From an uncultured Bacillota bacterium (GTDB taxonomy: Bacteria; Bacillota; Clostridia; UBA1381): a stretch of DNA of 7,544 nt. The translations under genes and the position numbers were made by a program. The notes below the pieces were generated by a model. That model made no database searches. It saw nothing but the letters and a program-made list of their open reading frames with translations, and was not told the origin of the DNA. The DNA lies in the NCBI GenBank assembly GCA_949297205.1, contig CASFSH010000270.1:1-7544 (forward strand), written 5' to 3'. Shown here piece after piece: positions 1 through 5,739 of this stretch (its first letter is position 1; each line of letters begins with the position of its first letter).

Positions 1-22
1 AATATTTTGGGGGCAAAATATT
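1..22. repeat. 9-bp inverted repeat with G4 loop at the window edge
   Basis: AATATTTTG (1-9) pairs with CAAAATATT (14-22) around a GGGG loop. The stem may continue beyond the left edge. The following bases (TATTCACGG) are only weakly T-rich, so on the + strand it would be at best a poor terminator for an upstream gene. On the - strand its tail lies outside the window. Confidence 0.6.
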
Positions 23-29
23 TATTCAC

Positions 30-70
30 GGTGCAAGGTTTTTTGCAAAAATGCACAAAACCCTTGCACC
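30..70. repeat. 9-bp perfect inverted repeat GGTGCAAGG/CCTTGCACC
   Basis: GGTGCAAGG (30-38) pairs perfectly with CCTTGCACC (62-70). TTTT (39-42) can extend the stem against AAAA (57-60) if C61 bulges out. The loop region contains the perfect palindrome TTTTTGCAAAAA (40-51) and a TGCAC (52-56) that competes for the GTGCA of the left arm. There is no T-tract on either side. It begins 7 bases after the first hairpin and ends 2 bases before the third. Confidence 0.75.
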
Positions 71-72
71 TA

Positions 73-124
73 AACAATTCTGAAACGCTTGTAAGCCGCC
101 ATGCGGCTGCGTTTCATAATTGTT
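73..124. repeat. Large two-tier stem-loop
   Basis: Positions 73-88 pair with 109-124 over 16 positions, with one mismatch (C80 against T117). Inside sits a second GC-rich stem, GCCGC (95-99) with GCGGC (103-107), around a CAT loop. The two tiers are separated by an asymmetric internal loop (TTGTAA on the left, T108 on the right). It is locally far more GC-rich than its surroundings and has no T-tract on either flank. The paired shape suggests selection for folding, as RNA or as extruded DNA, but I do not recognise a known family. Confidence 0.75.
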
Positions 125-135
125 CAGCAGTCATT

Positions 136-150
136 ATATAACTGTTATAT
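136..150. repeat. Perfect 7-bp dyad ATATAAC-T-GTTATAT
   Basis: ATATAAC (136-142) and GTTATAT (144-150) are exact reverse complements around T143. The compact, nearly loopless symmetry is more typical of a protein-binding operator than of an RNA hairpin. It lies about 110 bp upstream of the -35 of the membrane-protein gene. If a leftward gene starts beyond the window edge, it could equally serve that gene. Confidence 0.4.
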
Positions 151-258
151 TTTATTCATTATTCTATGATTGTATGAATTGAGCCATTTTGTAATTGACC
201 CAAGAACATATTTAGGTGCATAAAACGATTTAATGCAGTTTAATTTGCTGTGTTATCC

Positions 259-287
259 TTGACTCTGTTTCAAATGTATGATAAAAT
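259..287 (+). promoter_or_regulatory. Sigma-A promoter with extended -10 for the membrane-protein gene
   Basis: The -35 is TTGACT (259-264). A 17-bp spacer follows, then the -10 TAAAAT (282-287), preceded by TG one base upstream (279-280), which makes an extended -10. Transcription would start near 294, giving a leader of only about 25 nt. A moderate ribosome binding site (GAAGGG, 305-310) precedes the ATG at 320. Confidence 0.75.
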
Positions 288-319
288 CATTTTGATATAA
301 ATTTGAAGGGTGTTTTTCA

Positions 320-2014
320 ATGTCTGAAAAAAAAGAAAAAATAATTAATACCTTGTGTTTTGCAATTCCGGTAATATTAATATTGGTTACAGCATCGAAT
401 GTACTTTTCTATGCTGACGATTATTTTTATGGAACCTTTTTAAAAGACGGATTTCATGACTTTTTTACAAAAAACATCTATCATTTTATCAATTATAACG
501 GAAGAGTGATTGTACACATTATAGATCAATTAATTTTATCTTTTGTACCGTTTATTTGTGCTGTTATTTGCGTTTTGCTTCTTATTCTGTTTTTCCATTT
601 TGCATCTCTCATTCTTGATTGCGGAAAAATACAGTACTTTTCACTAAGTATGTGCTTTATGCTGTTTATTCCATCAGATATTCTTAAAGAAAGTCTGTTT
701 TGGCGTTCCGCAATGGTAAACTATCTTTACCCTTGCGTTTTGGTTGCCGCTTTAATTTTTACTTTAAAAAAATCTTATGAAAAAAAACATATCGGTATAT
801 TTGGACTTATACTATGCTTTCTGTCGGGTGCATCAACGGAACAAATGGGCATTATTGCCGTTATCATCACTGTAATTTGTTTCTTTATCAACCCATCCCG
901 ATTTACTATATTAATTAAATCCTTTATATTCACTGCTGTAGGTGTCTTTACAATCTTTCTTTCTCCTGCAACCACAGCACGTTTAAACACCGAATCTGCA
1001 CATGCATCACAAACAATACAGACAGTATTAACAAGACTTTATGATTTGTCTGAAAAGCTTTTTGCTCTCAACGGAGTAAGTTTTTTCTGCCTTTTATTTA
1101 TTTTTGCTGCAATATTACTATATAAAAATAAAATTTTAAAAATACTGTCGGTTATATTTATATGTTTTCTATATACATACATCTGTTTTTTTGAGAAAAT
1201 ATATGTTTTGAATATCATTCTTTTATTGTTGTTCATATTATACTCTGTCATTTCTGCAGGAATTATATTTTTTTACAAAAAAGACAGATACAGTTCAATC
1301 TGTTTAAGTACGGGTATACTTTCAATTATTGTTATGCTGATGACAAATTCTCTTACATACAGAACTCTGTTTCCATTTATACTTTTTACCATTGCATGGG
1401 CATCAAATATTATACTGAAAAAGTTAAGGTATAGGTATCTGTTTATATCCGCTCTTACTCTTACAGGTATTATTGTTTTTGTGCCAATAATGAACGGATA
1501 TATTGAAAACAAAAGACTTGACCGTGAAAACATAAAACAGTTCAGCCAGACCGATATAAATTATTGTATTGATTATAACGATAAGTATCGCCACACAATG
1601 CTTCAGGATGATGCTTTCTTCCTTGAGACGGCTTATGAATATTACGATATACAAGACAATCAGACATTCATTTTTTACAGCAACAAATATCCTTCAATAA
1701 ATATAAACGGAAAAACTCTCTCATATCCATGCCTTGAAAAAAACAATAAAATATATATTCCGTTTTCTCTTATAATAGAAGAATTTGGAGGTACTAAAGA
1801 TTACGTCAACGGAAATGCCTCTTTTAAATACAACTCCGAATTATATATATATGACCTATCGGAAAATGACATAACAAACAATAATAACACAATTAATTTG
1901 TACGACAGATGCATATCCGGATTATATTCCTGCATGGAAATAAATACGGCATGTGACATTTTTAATTGGTCATATTCAAACGAAAATAATACAATGTTTA
2001 TATATGAAAAATAG
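320..2014 (+). CDS. Multi-spanning membrane protein (DUF6056-like) with C-terminal stalk-like domain
   Basis: The product is a 564-residue protein of unknown function. An N-terminal membrane segment (about 9-30) leads to an acidic first outer loop with ADDYFY (32-37) and NYNGRV (58-63). About eleven further hydrophobic segments follow, to residue 392. The loop, with its paired aspartates, and the overall layout resemble the DUF6056 family and, more loosely, GT-C-type glycosyltransferases; a transferase role is inference only. Residues from about 395 to the end are soluble and probably extracytoplasmic. Within them, 460-564 (INGK, NKIYIPFSLIIEEFGG, then a second FNWSYSNENNTMFIY unit) resembles the copper amine oxidase N-like stalk domain, usually an envelope-binding module. 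The gene has its own promoter and no partner genes in the window. It is visibly more AT-rich than fucO beside it, compatible with acquisition. Confidence 0.8.
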   Translation: MSEKKEKIINTLCFAIPVILILVTASNVLFYADDYFYGTFLKDGFHDFFTKNIYHFINYNGRVIVHIIDQLILSFVPFICAVICVLLLILFFHFASLILDCGKIQYFSLSMCFMLFIPSDILKESLFWRSAMVNYLYPCVLVAALIFTLKKSYEKKHIGIFGLILCFLSGASTEQMGIIAVIITVICFFINPSRFTILIKSFIFTAVGVFTIFLSPATTARLNTESAHASQTIQTVLTRLYDLSEKLFALNGVSFFCLLFIFAAILLYKNKILKILSVIFICFLYTYICFFEKIYVLNIILLLLFILYSVISAGIIFFYKKDRYSSICLSTGILSIIVMLMTNSLTYRTLFPFILFTIAWASNIILKKLRYRYLFISALTLTGIIVFVPIMNGYIENKRLDRENIKQFSQTDINYCIDYNDKYRHTMLQDDAFFLETAYEYYDIQDNQTFIFYSNKYPSININGKTLSYPCLEKNNKIYIPFSLIIEEFGGTKDYVNGNASFKYNSELYIYDLSENDITNNNNTINLYDRCISGLYSCMEINTACDIFNWSYSNENNTMFIYEK

Positions 2015-2057
2015 TTAAAGTTTTCAAAAGATTCACAAATTATCAATAAAAAAATGC

Positions 2058-2086
2058 TTGTTTTTTCTTTTAAATCGTATTATAAT
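2058..2086 (+). promoter_or_regulatory. Near-consensus sigma-A promoter for fucO
   Basis: The -35 TTGTTT (2058-2063) is followed by 17 bp and a perfect -10, TATAAT (2081-2086). The start of transcription would be near 2093. This gives a leader of about 27 nt that includes the strong site AAAGGAGA (2105-2112). No terminator hairpin is visible between the membrane-protein stop (2014) and this promoter, so some read-through from upstream is possible. Confidence 0.8.
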
Positions 2087-2119
2087 AAAAACATAAAATA
2101 AAACAAAGGAGAGATTTTT

Positions 2120-3268
2120 ATGCCAAACAGATTTGTACTTAACGAAACAAGCTATCATGGTAAAGGAGCAATTAATCAAATTGCCGATGAGGTTATTGGA
2201 AGAGGCTTCAAAAAATGTTTTGTATGCTCCGACCCCGACCTTATTAAATTTGGTGTAACACAAAAAGTTACGAACATACTGGAAAATGCTAAAATTGATT
2301 ATACAATTTACAGTGAAATCAAAGCAAATCCTACCGTAGAAAATGTAAAAACGGGAGTTGCGGCATTTAAGGACTCCGGCGCTGATTGTATAATTGCTAT
2401 CGGAGGAGGATCCTCAATGGATACAGCAAAGGCAATCGGTATTATTATTACAAATCCCGAATTTTCAGACGTTGTTTCTCTTGAAGGCGTTGCTCCAACA
2501 AAAAACAAATGTGTTCCTATTATCGCAGTTCCCACAACAGCCGGTACCGCTGCTGAAGTTACCATAAACTATGTTATAACAGACAGCGAGAAAAACAGAA
2601 AAATGGTTTGCGTTGATGTACATGATATACCTGTTGTTGCAGTTGTTGATCCTGACATGATGTCCTCCATGCCAAAAGGTTTAACAGCAGCTACCGGTAT
2701 GGATGCCCTTACTCATGCAATTGAAGGATATATTACAAAAGGTGCATGGGAAATGAGTGATATGTTCCACTTAAAGGCTATAGAACTTATTTCTAAATAC
2801 CTAAGAGATGCAGTAAACAATACACCGGAAGGCAGAGAAGGAATGGCTTTAGGTCAATATATTGCTGGAATGGGATTTTCAAATGTAGGTCTTGGAATTG
2901 TACATTCAATGGCTCACCCTTTAGGTGCACTTTATGATACTCCCCACGGTATTGCAAATGCTATTATTCTTCCTACTGTTATGGAGTACAATGCACCTAC
3001 AACAGGAGAAAAATATCGTGATATTGCAACTGCAATGGGCGTTTGCGGTGTTGATAAAATGTCGCTTGAAGATGCAAGAAAGGCAGCTATTGATGCTGTA
3101 AAACAGCTTTCATCCGATGTAGGTATTCCTTCAAATCTTAAAGATATTGTTAAAGAAGAGGATCTTGATTTCCTTGCACAGTCTGCTTATGATGACGCTT
3201 GCCGTCCGGGAAATCCGAGAGATACTTCGGTTGAGGAAATAAAAGAGCTTTATAAATCATTATTATAA
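2120..3268 (+). CDS. fucO: Lactaldehyde reductase / 1,2-propanediol oxidoreductase (iron-containing alcohol dehydrogenase)
   Basis: This cytoplasmic group III alcohol dehydrogenase interconverts lactaldehyde and 1,2-propanediol using NAD(H) and Fe2+. At 382 residues it is full length, and it resembles E. coli FucO along its whole length (N-terminal NRFVLNET; central TTAGTAAEVTINYVITD; EGYITKGAW). The NAD-binding GGGSSMD is at 95-101. Metal ligands D195, H199, H262 and H276 are all present, one position off E. coli numbering. D38 matches the E. coli aspartate that favours NAD over NADP. The ATG follows AAAGGAGA at good spacing. The gene appears monocistronic, with its own promoter and terminator. 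No fucose or rhamnose genes lie nearby, so it may serve general aldehyde reduction or propanediol formation during fermentation; the true substrate is not provable from sequence. Confidence 0.93.
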   Translation: MPNRFVLNETSYHGKGAINQIADEVIGRGFKKCFVCSDPDLIKFGVTQKVTNILENAKIDYTIYSEIKANPTVENVKTGVAAFKDSGADCIIAIGGGSSMDTAKAIGIIITNPEFSDVVSLEGVAPTKNKCVPIIAVPTTAGTAAEVTINYVITDSEKNRKMVCVDVHDIPVVAVVDPDMMSSMPKGLTAATGMDALTHAIEGYITKGAWEMSDMFHLKAIELISKYLRDAVNNTPEGREGMALGQYIAGMGFSNVGLGIVHSMAHPLGALYDTPHGIANAIILPTVMEYNAPTTGEKYRDIATAMGVCGVDKMSLEDARKAAIDAVKQLSSDVGIPSNLKDIVKEEDLDFLAQSAYDDACRPGNPRDTSVEEIKELYKSLL

Positions 3269-3303
3269 AACTTACAGACATGAATTTAATATAAAACATA
3301 ATT

Positions 3304-3344
3304 TATCGCATAAATACCGGTTTTGGTATTTATGCGATATTTTT
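3304..3344 (+). terminator. Intrinsic terminator of fucO
   Basis: A perfect 15-bp stem (3304-3318 with 3325-3339) closes a 6-base loop (GGTTTT) and is followed at once by a T-run (3340-3344). It begins 35 bases after the fucO stop codon. The stem is also symmetric on the - strand, where the flanking run is much weaker, so it mainly serves the rightward transcript. Confidence 0.9.
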
Positions 3345-3423
3345 AATTAAAATATTTTTTACTTTTAAGATTTCAGATAACAGTTTTAAAGATTTAAAAT
3401 CTTTTTATAAATTACGAAAAAAA
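3345..3423. other. Convergent intergenic spacer
   Basis: This very AT-rich stretch lies between the fucO terminator and the terminator of the leftward unit. It contains one weak hairpin, AAAGAT (3388-3393) with ATCTTT (3399-3404), which is followed by T3405 on the + strand and could act as a backup stop for rightward transcripts. I see no gene here. Confidence 0.5.
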
Positions 3424-3468
3424 TGATGTATTAAACTAATGCAAAAAAAACATTAATTTAATACATCA
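3417..3468 (-). terminator. Intrinsic terminator of the efp / zinc-ribbon unit
   Basis: On the - strand an 18-bp stem (3468-3451 with 3441-3424) closes a 9-base loop and is followed directly by seven T (complement of 3417-3423). The only non-Watson-Crick position (3436/3456) is G-U in the - strand RNA but C-A in the + strand RNA. This shows the structure is built for leftward transcription. It lies about 30 bases after the stop codon of the zinc-ribbon gene. Confidence 0.9.
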
Positions 3469-3500
3469 AAAAATCAGCTTATCAAATTTTAATACTTCTT

Positions 3501-3935
3501 TTATTCTTCGCTGTTTTCATTCTCATCATCAAACTCAAGAGTGATGGCTTCATGACAATTAGGACAGATAATGCCTTTATCGTCTTCAAGCATATCAAAG
3601 TCAATCAAAACATCTTCTCCGCAGTTCGGACATTCAAGCTCAAAAAATTCATCGTCATCTTCATCGAAAAAATCGTCAAGGTTTTCTTCGTCATCATCTT
3701 CGTCGTAATCTTCATCATAAACAAATTCTTCAACATCTGCAAGATCAGAATCAATTTCATCAACTTTTTCTTCCAGCTCATCATGCGCATCCATTAAATC
3801 ATCAAGTGAATCCGCAATATCATCAAGAGCTTCAATAATTTTTAATAAAACCTTTCCCTCAGCTGTTTCAGAGCTAATATTTAACCCTTCAGCCAAACCT
3901 TTAATATAAGAAACTTTTGCAGAAAGTGTGTCCAT
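3501..3935 (-). CDS. Small acidic zinc-ribbon protein (CD1247-type N-terminal domain)
   Basis: This is a 144-residue, probably cytoplasmic protein of unknown function. Residues 1-30 (KVSYIKGLAEGLNI, then SSETAEGKVL) match the conserved start of the clostridial family called CD1247 N-terminal domain. Residues 30-70 are heptad-like and probably form a helix or coiled coil. Residues 69-98 are an extreme Asp/Glu linker. Residues 102-127 carry a zinc ribbon, CPNC (102-105) and CPNC (124-127), followed by another acidic tail. The family is named in databases but uncharacterised. The site AGGAGG lies 9 bases before the ATG. The gene follows efp by 33 nt without a terminator between them and ends at a strong terminator, so it is probably cotranscribed with efp. 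The acidic zinc-ribbon design suggests contact with a basic partner, such as a ribosomal protein or polymerase; that is inference. Confidence 0.85.
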   Translation of the reverse strand: MDTLSAKVSYIKGLAEGLNISSETAEGKVLLKIIEALDDIADSLDDLMDAHDELEEKVDEIDSDLADVEEFVYDEDYDEDDDEENLDDFFDEDDDEFFELECPNCGEDVLIDFDMLEDDKGIICPNCHEAITLEFDDENENSEE

Positions 3936-3968
3936 GGTTTGTATCCTCCTTTATTTCACTAAAAGAAA

Positions 3969-4526
3969 TTAAACTCTTTCCATATATTCCCCTGTTCTTG
4001 TATCAACTCTTATTATATCGTTTCCGTCAACAAATAAAGGTACTTGAATAACGGCTCCTGTTTCCAATGTTGCAGGTTTTGTAGCACCCGTCGCTGTGTT
4101 TCCGGCAAATCCGGGTTCCGTTTCAGTAATAGCAAGTTCAACAAATGTAGGCGGTTCAATTCCGAATACATTACCTTTATATGACAAAATCATACATGTC
4201 ATATTTTCTTTTACAAATTTTAATGAATCTCCTACCTGTTCCTTTCCTATCGGCACCATATCAAATGTTTCCGGATCCATGAAATAATATAAATCACCGT
4301 CATTATAAGAATATTCCATGTTCTTCTTTTCTATTCTTGCCTGCTCAACCTTTTCTGTCGGTCTGAATGTTTTTTCAACAACACCGCCTGTCATAACATT
4401 TTTAAGCTTTGTTCTTACAAACGCAGCACCTTTACCCGGCTTGACATGCAAAAATTCCACTACCTGATATACGTTGCCTTCAAACTCGAATGTAACTCCG
4501 TTTCTAAAATCACTTGCTGTAATCAT
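3969..4526 (-). CDS. efp: Translation elongation factor P
   Basis: EF-P binds between the ribosomal P and E sites and promotes peptide bonds at consecutive prolines. The 185-residue product has the usual length and three domains: a KOW-like domain (about 1-64) and two OB folds (about 65-128 and 129-185). The tip loop PGKGAAF (30-36) carries K32, the residue modified in Bacillus EF-P, and the protein ends in the family's GEYMERV. The start is set at 4526 because TGGAGG (4536-4541) lies 9 bases upstream and the protein then begins MITASDF as expected. An earlier in-frame ATG at 4574 has no ribosome binding site and adds residues foreign to the family. It follows the Xaa-Pro peptidase gene by 175 nt, has its own promoter, and precedes the zinc-ribbon gene. 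No EpmA- or EarP-like modification gene is visible here. Confidence 0.97.
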   Translation of the reverse strand: MITASDFRNGVTFEFEGNVYQVVEFLHVKPGKGAAFVRTKLKNVMTGGVVEKTFRPTEKVEQARIEKKNMEYSYNDGDLYYFMDPETFDMVPIGKEQVGDSLKFVKENMTCMILSYKGNVFGIEPPTFVELAITETEPGFAGNTATGATKPATLETGAVIQVPLFVDGNDIIRVDTRTGEYMERV

Positions 4527-4535
4527 AAATATTTT

Positions 4536-4541
4536 CCTCCA
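4536..4541 (-). promoter_or_regulatory. Ribosome binding site that fixes the efp start
   Basis: The site reads TGGAGG on the - strand, 9 bases before the ATG at 4526. The alternative ATG at 4574 has no comparable site and falls inside a leader hairpin. Confidence 0.85.
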
Positions 4542-4556
4542 TTTGTTTTTAATATG

Positions 4557-4582
4557 GGTAAGTTTATATATCAAAACTCACC
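4557..4582 (-). other. Stem-loop in the efp leader
   Basis: On the - strand GGTGAGTTT (4582-4574) pairs with AAACTTACC (4565-4557) over 9 bp, including one G-U pair, around an 8-base loop. It ends 15 bases before the efp ribosome binding site and has no T-tract, so it is not a terminator. A weaker stem, TGCGA with TCGCA, lies just upstream in the same leader. A role in translation or mRNA stability is possible but unproven. Confidence 0.5.
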
Positions 4583-4650
4583 AATCTCTGCGAACATCTG
4601 AAAATTCGATCGCAATTCTGTAATATTTGTGTCTATAAATACAACGCACA

Positions 4651-4703
4651 AACCCTTATTATATATTGTAATATATTTTTCAGAAAATTACAAGGGTTTT
4701 TTT
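4651..4703 (+). terminator. Possible + strand terminator-like hairpin overlapping the efp promoter
   Basis: AACCCTT (4651-4657) pairs with AAGGGTT (4692-4698), and a run of seven T (4697-4703) overlaps and follows the right arm. TTGTAAT (4666-4672) and ATTACAA (4687-4693) form a competing inner stem. The T-run is on the + strand only, yet no rightward gene lies upstream, so it would stop antisense transcripts if it works at all. The loop is long for a terminator. A dyad operator across the efp promoter is the alternative. Confidence 0.35.
4658..4693 (-). promoter_or_regulatory. Promoter for efp and the zinc-ribbon gene
   Basis: On the - strand TTGTAA (4693-4688) and TACAAT (4670-4665) are 17 bp apart, a good sigma-A arrangement. 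A perfect TATAAT (4663-4658) follows directly but lacks a well-spaced -35. Either -10 gives a leader of roughly 125-130 nt before the efp ATG. The promoter begins just past the stop codon of the peptidase gene (4702). Confidence 0.65.
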
Positions 4704-5739
4704 AAATAATTAGTAAATTCTTTTCTGATTTTGTTAAATTTACCGCCTTTTCTGATGTAATTTGTACTAAATCTTCGATTCTTACTCCCCCAAAACCTTC
4801 AATATATATACCGGGTTCCACCGTAACTACGTTCCCTTCCCTCAAAATATCATTACTTTTTGGAGATAATACCGGTAATTCGTGTATTTCTATACCAACA
4901 CTATGTCCGGTACTGTGTCCGAAATTTTCACCGTAACCATATTTCTCAATTATATTCCTTGCTGCAGCATCTGCCTCCCGGCACAAAGCTCCGGCTTTGA
5001 GAAAATCAACAGCAGTTTTCTGTGCCTGTAATACAATATCATATATTTCTTTTTGTTTTTCATCTGCTTTACCTATAACCACAGTTCTTGTCATGTCGGA
5101 ACAGTATCCGTCAAGAATACAGCCGAAGTCCATTGTAAGAAAATCACCCTTTTCAATAATTTTATCTGAAGCCGTTCCATGGGGCATTGCCGATCTTACA
5201 CCTGATGCACATATAGTTTCAAATGAAAGTGCTGCAGCACCTTGTTTTCTCATATAAAATTCAAGTTCAAGAGCTATCTCCCGCTCACTTCTACCCGGTT
5301 TAATCAAATCAAGAATATAAGAAAATGCTTCATCTCCCAATTTTTCCGCTTCGGCAATTTTTTTCAATTCATAACTATCTTTAACCGTTCTCGGTTTTTT
5401 TATAACAGCGGTATATGGTTTTAATTCTTTGTTATATTTTTCCAGATTTTTGTATTGGGACACTGTTATATTATCCTCTTCAAAACAAAGTATACTCTCA
5501 CTCATGGATTTTATTGTTTCATCAATTTTTCCGATATCAATTACTTCGAAATCCGAAGCCTGAGAACGTGCTTGAATTGTATATCTTGAATCAGTAAACA
5601 GAATCTGAGAATGTTTTGTAACAGCAAGAACAGCATCGGAAGATGTAAATCCGCTGTAATAAAATATGTTAGGATATGAAGATATATAAATTATTTCATT
5701 ATCAGAAAATAAATTCCTTAGTTTATCGCATCTATTCAT
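4702..5739 (-). CDS. Xaa-Pro peptidase, M24 family (YqhT/PepQ-like)
   Basis: This cytoplasmic metallopeptidase cleaves peptides containing Xaa-Pro bonds; whether it acts as an aminopeptidase P or as a prolidase is not clear from sequence. The 345-residue product has an N-terminal creatinase-like domain (about 1-115) and a pita-bread catalytic domain (about 123-345). The complete two-metal site is present: D204, D215, H279, E308 and E322. The second conserved histidine, H286, in IHELP, is also there. The ATG at 5739 is chosen because GAGGAG lies 7 bases upstream and the protein then begins MNRCDKLRNLF. Longer starts up to 5781 lie inside aroQ and lack a site. The start overlaps the aroQ stop by 8 bases, implying translational coupling. 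The order aroQ - peptidase - efp is the same as yqhS-yqhT-efp in Bacillus subtilis. Confidence 0.93.
   Translation of the reverse strand: MNRCDKLRNLFSDNEIIYISSYPNIFYYSGFTSSDAVLAVTKHSQILFTDSRYTIQARSQASDFEVIDIGKIDETIKSMSESILCFEEDNITVSQYKNLEKYNKELKPYTAVIKKPRTVKDSYELKKIAEAEKLGDEAFSYILDLIKPGRSEREIALELEFYMRKQGAAALSFETICASGVRSAMPHGTASDKIIEKGDFLTMDFGCILDGYCSDMTRTVVIGKADEKQKEIYDIVLQAQKTAVDFLKAGALCREADAAARNIIEKYGYGENFGHSTGHSVGIEIHELPVLSPKSNDILREGNVVTVEPGIYIEGFGGVRIEDLVQITSEKAVNLTKSEKNLLII

Larger units (their letters stand above)
1..258. other. Gene-free left-edge region rich in inverted repeats
   Basis: I see no convincing reading frame on either strand. The stretch holds three consecutive stem-loops (1-22, 30-70, 73-124). 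These are followed by a 7-bp dyad around T143 (136-150), an ATTCAT/ATGAAT dyad (154-159 with 174-179) and a TGCAT/ATGCA dyad (217-221 with 233-237). A 10-bp inverted repeat links 65-74 to 211-220. None of the hairpins is followed by a proper T-tract on either strand, so ordinary intrinsic terminators do not explain the cluster. It could be a structured RNA, a palindromic repeat element, or the control region of a gene lying left of the window. Confidence 0.6.

Noticed and set aside
30..124. Tandem intrinsic terminators
   Set aside because: Both hairpins lack a T-tract on either strand, so ordinary termination is not supported.
71..127. Integron attC site
   Set aside because: The hairpin has GTT and AAC near its ends, but the flanking bases do not match RYYYAAC and GTTRRRY or complement each other as attC core sites should, and no cassette array is present.
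2015..2057. Terminator after the membrane-protein gene
   Set aside because: Only a weak TTTTCAAAA symmetry is present (2022-2030), with no GC stem and no T-run after it.
3552..3797. Frames of 61 and 81 codons overlapping the acidic zinc-ribbon gene
   Set aside because: They arise from the repetitive Asp/Glu codons of the real gene; their low-complexity Met/Lys/Thr or Phe/Ile content is an artefact of the other frames.
4527..4574. In-frame upstream ATG of efp at 4574
   Set aside because: It would add 16 residues foreign to EF-P, has no ribosome binding site, and lies in the leader stem-loop. The ATG at 4526 has TGGAGG at proper spacing.
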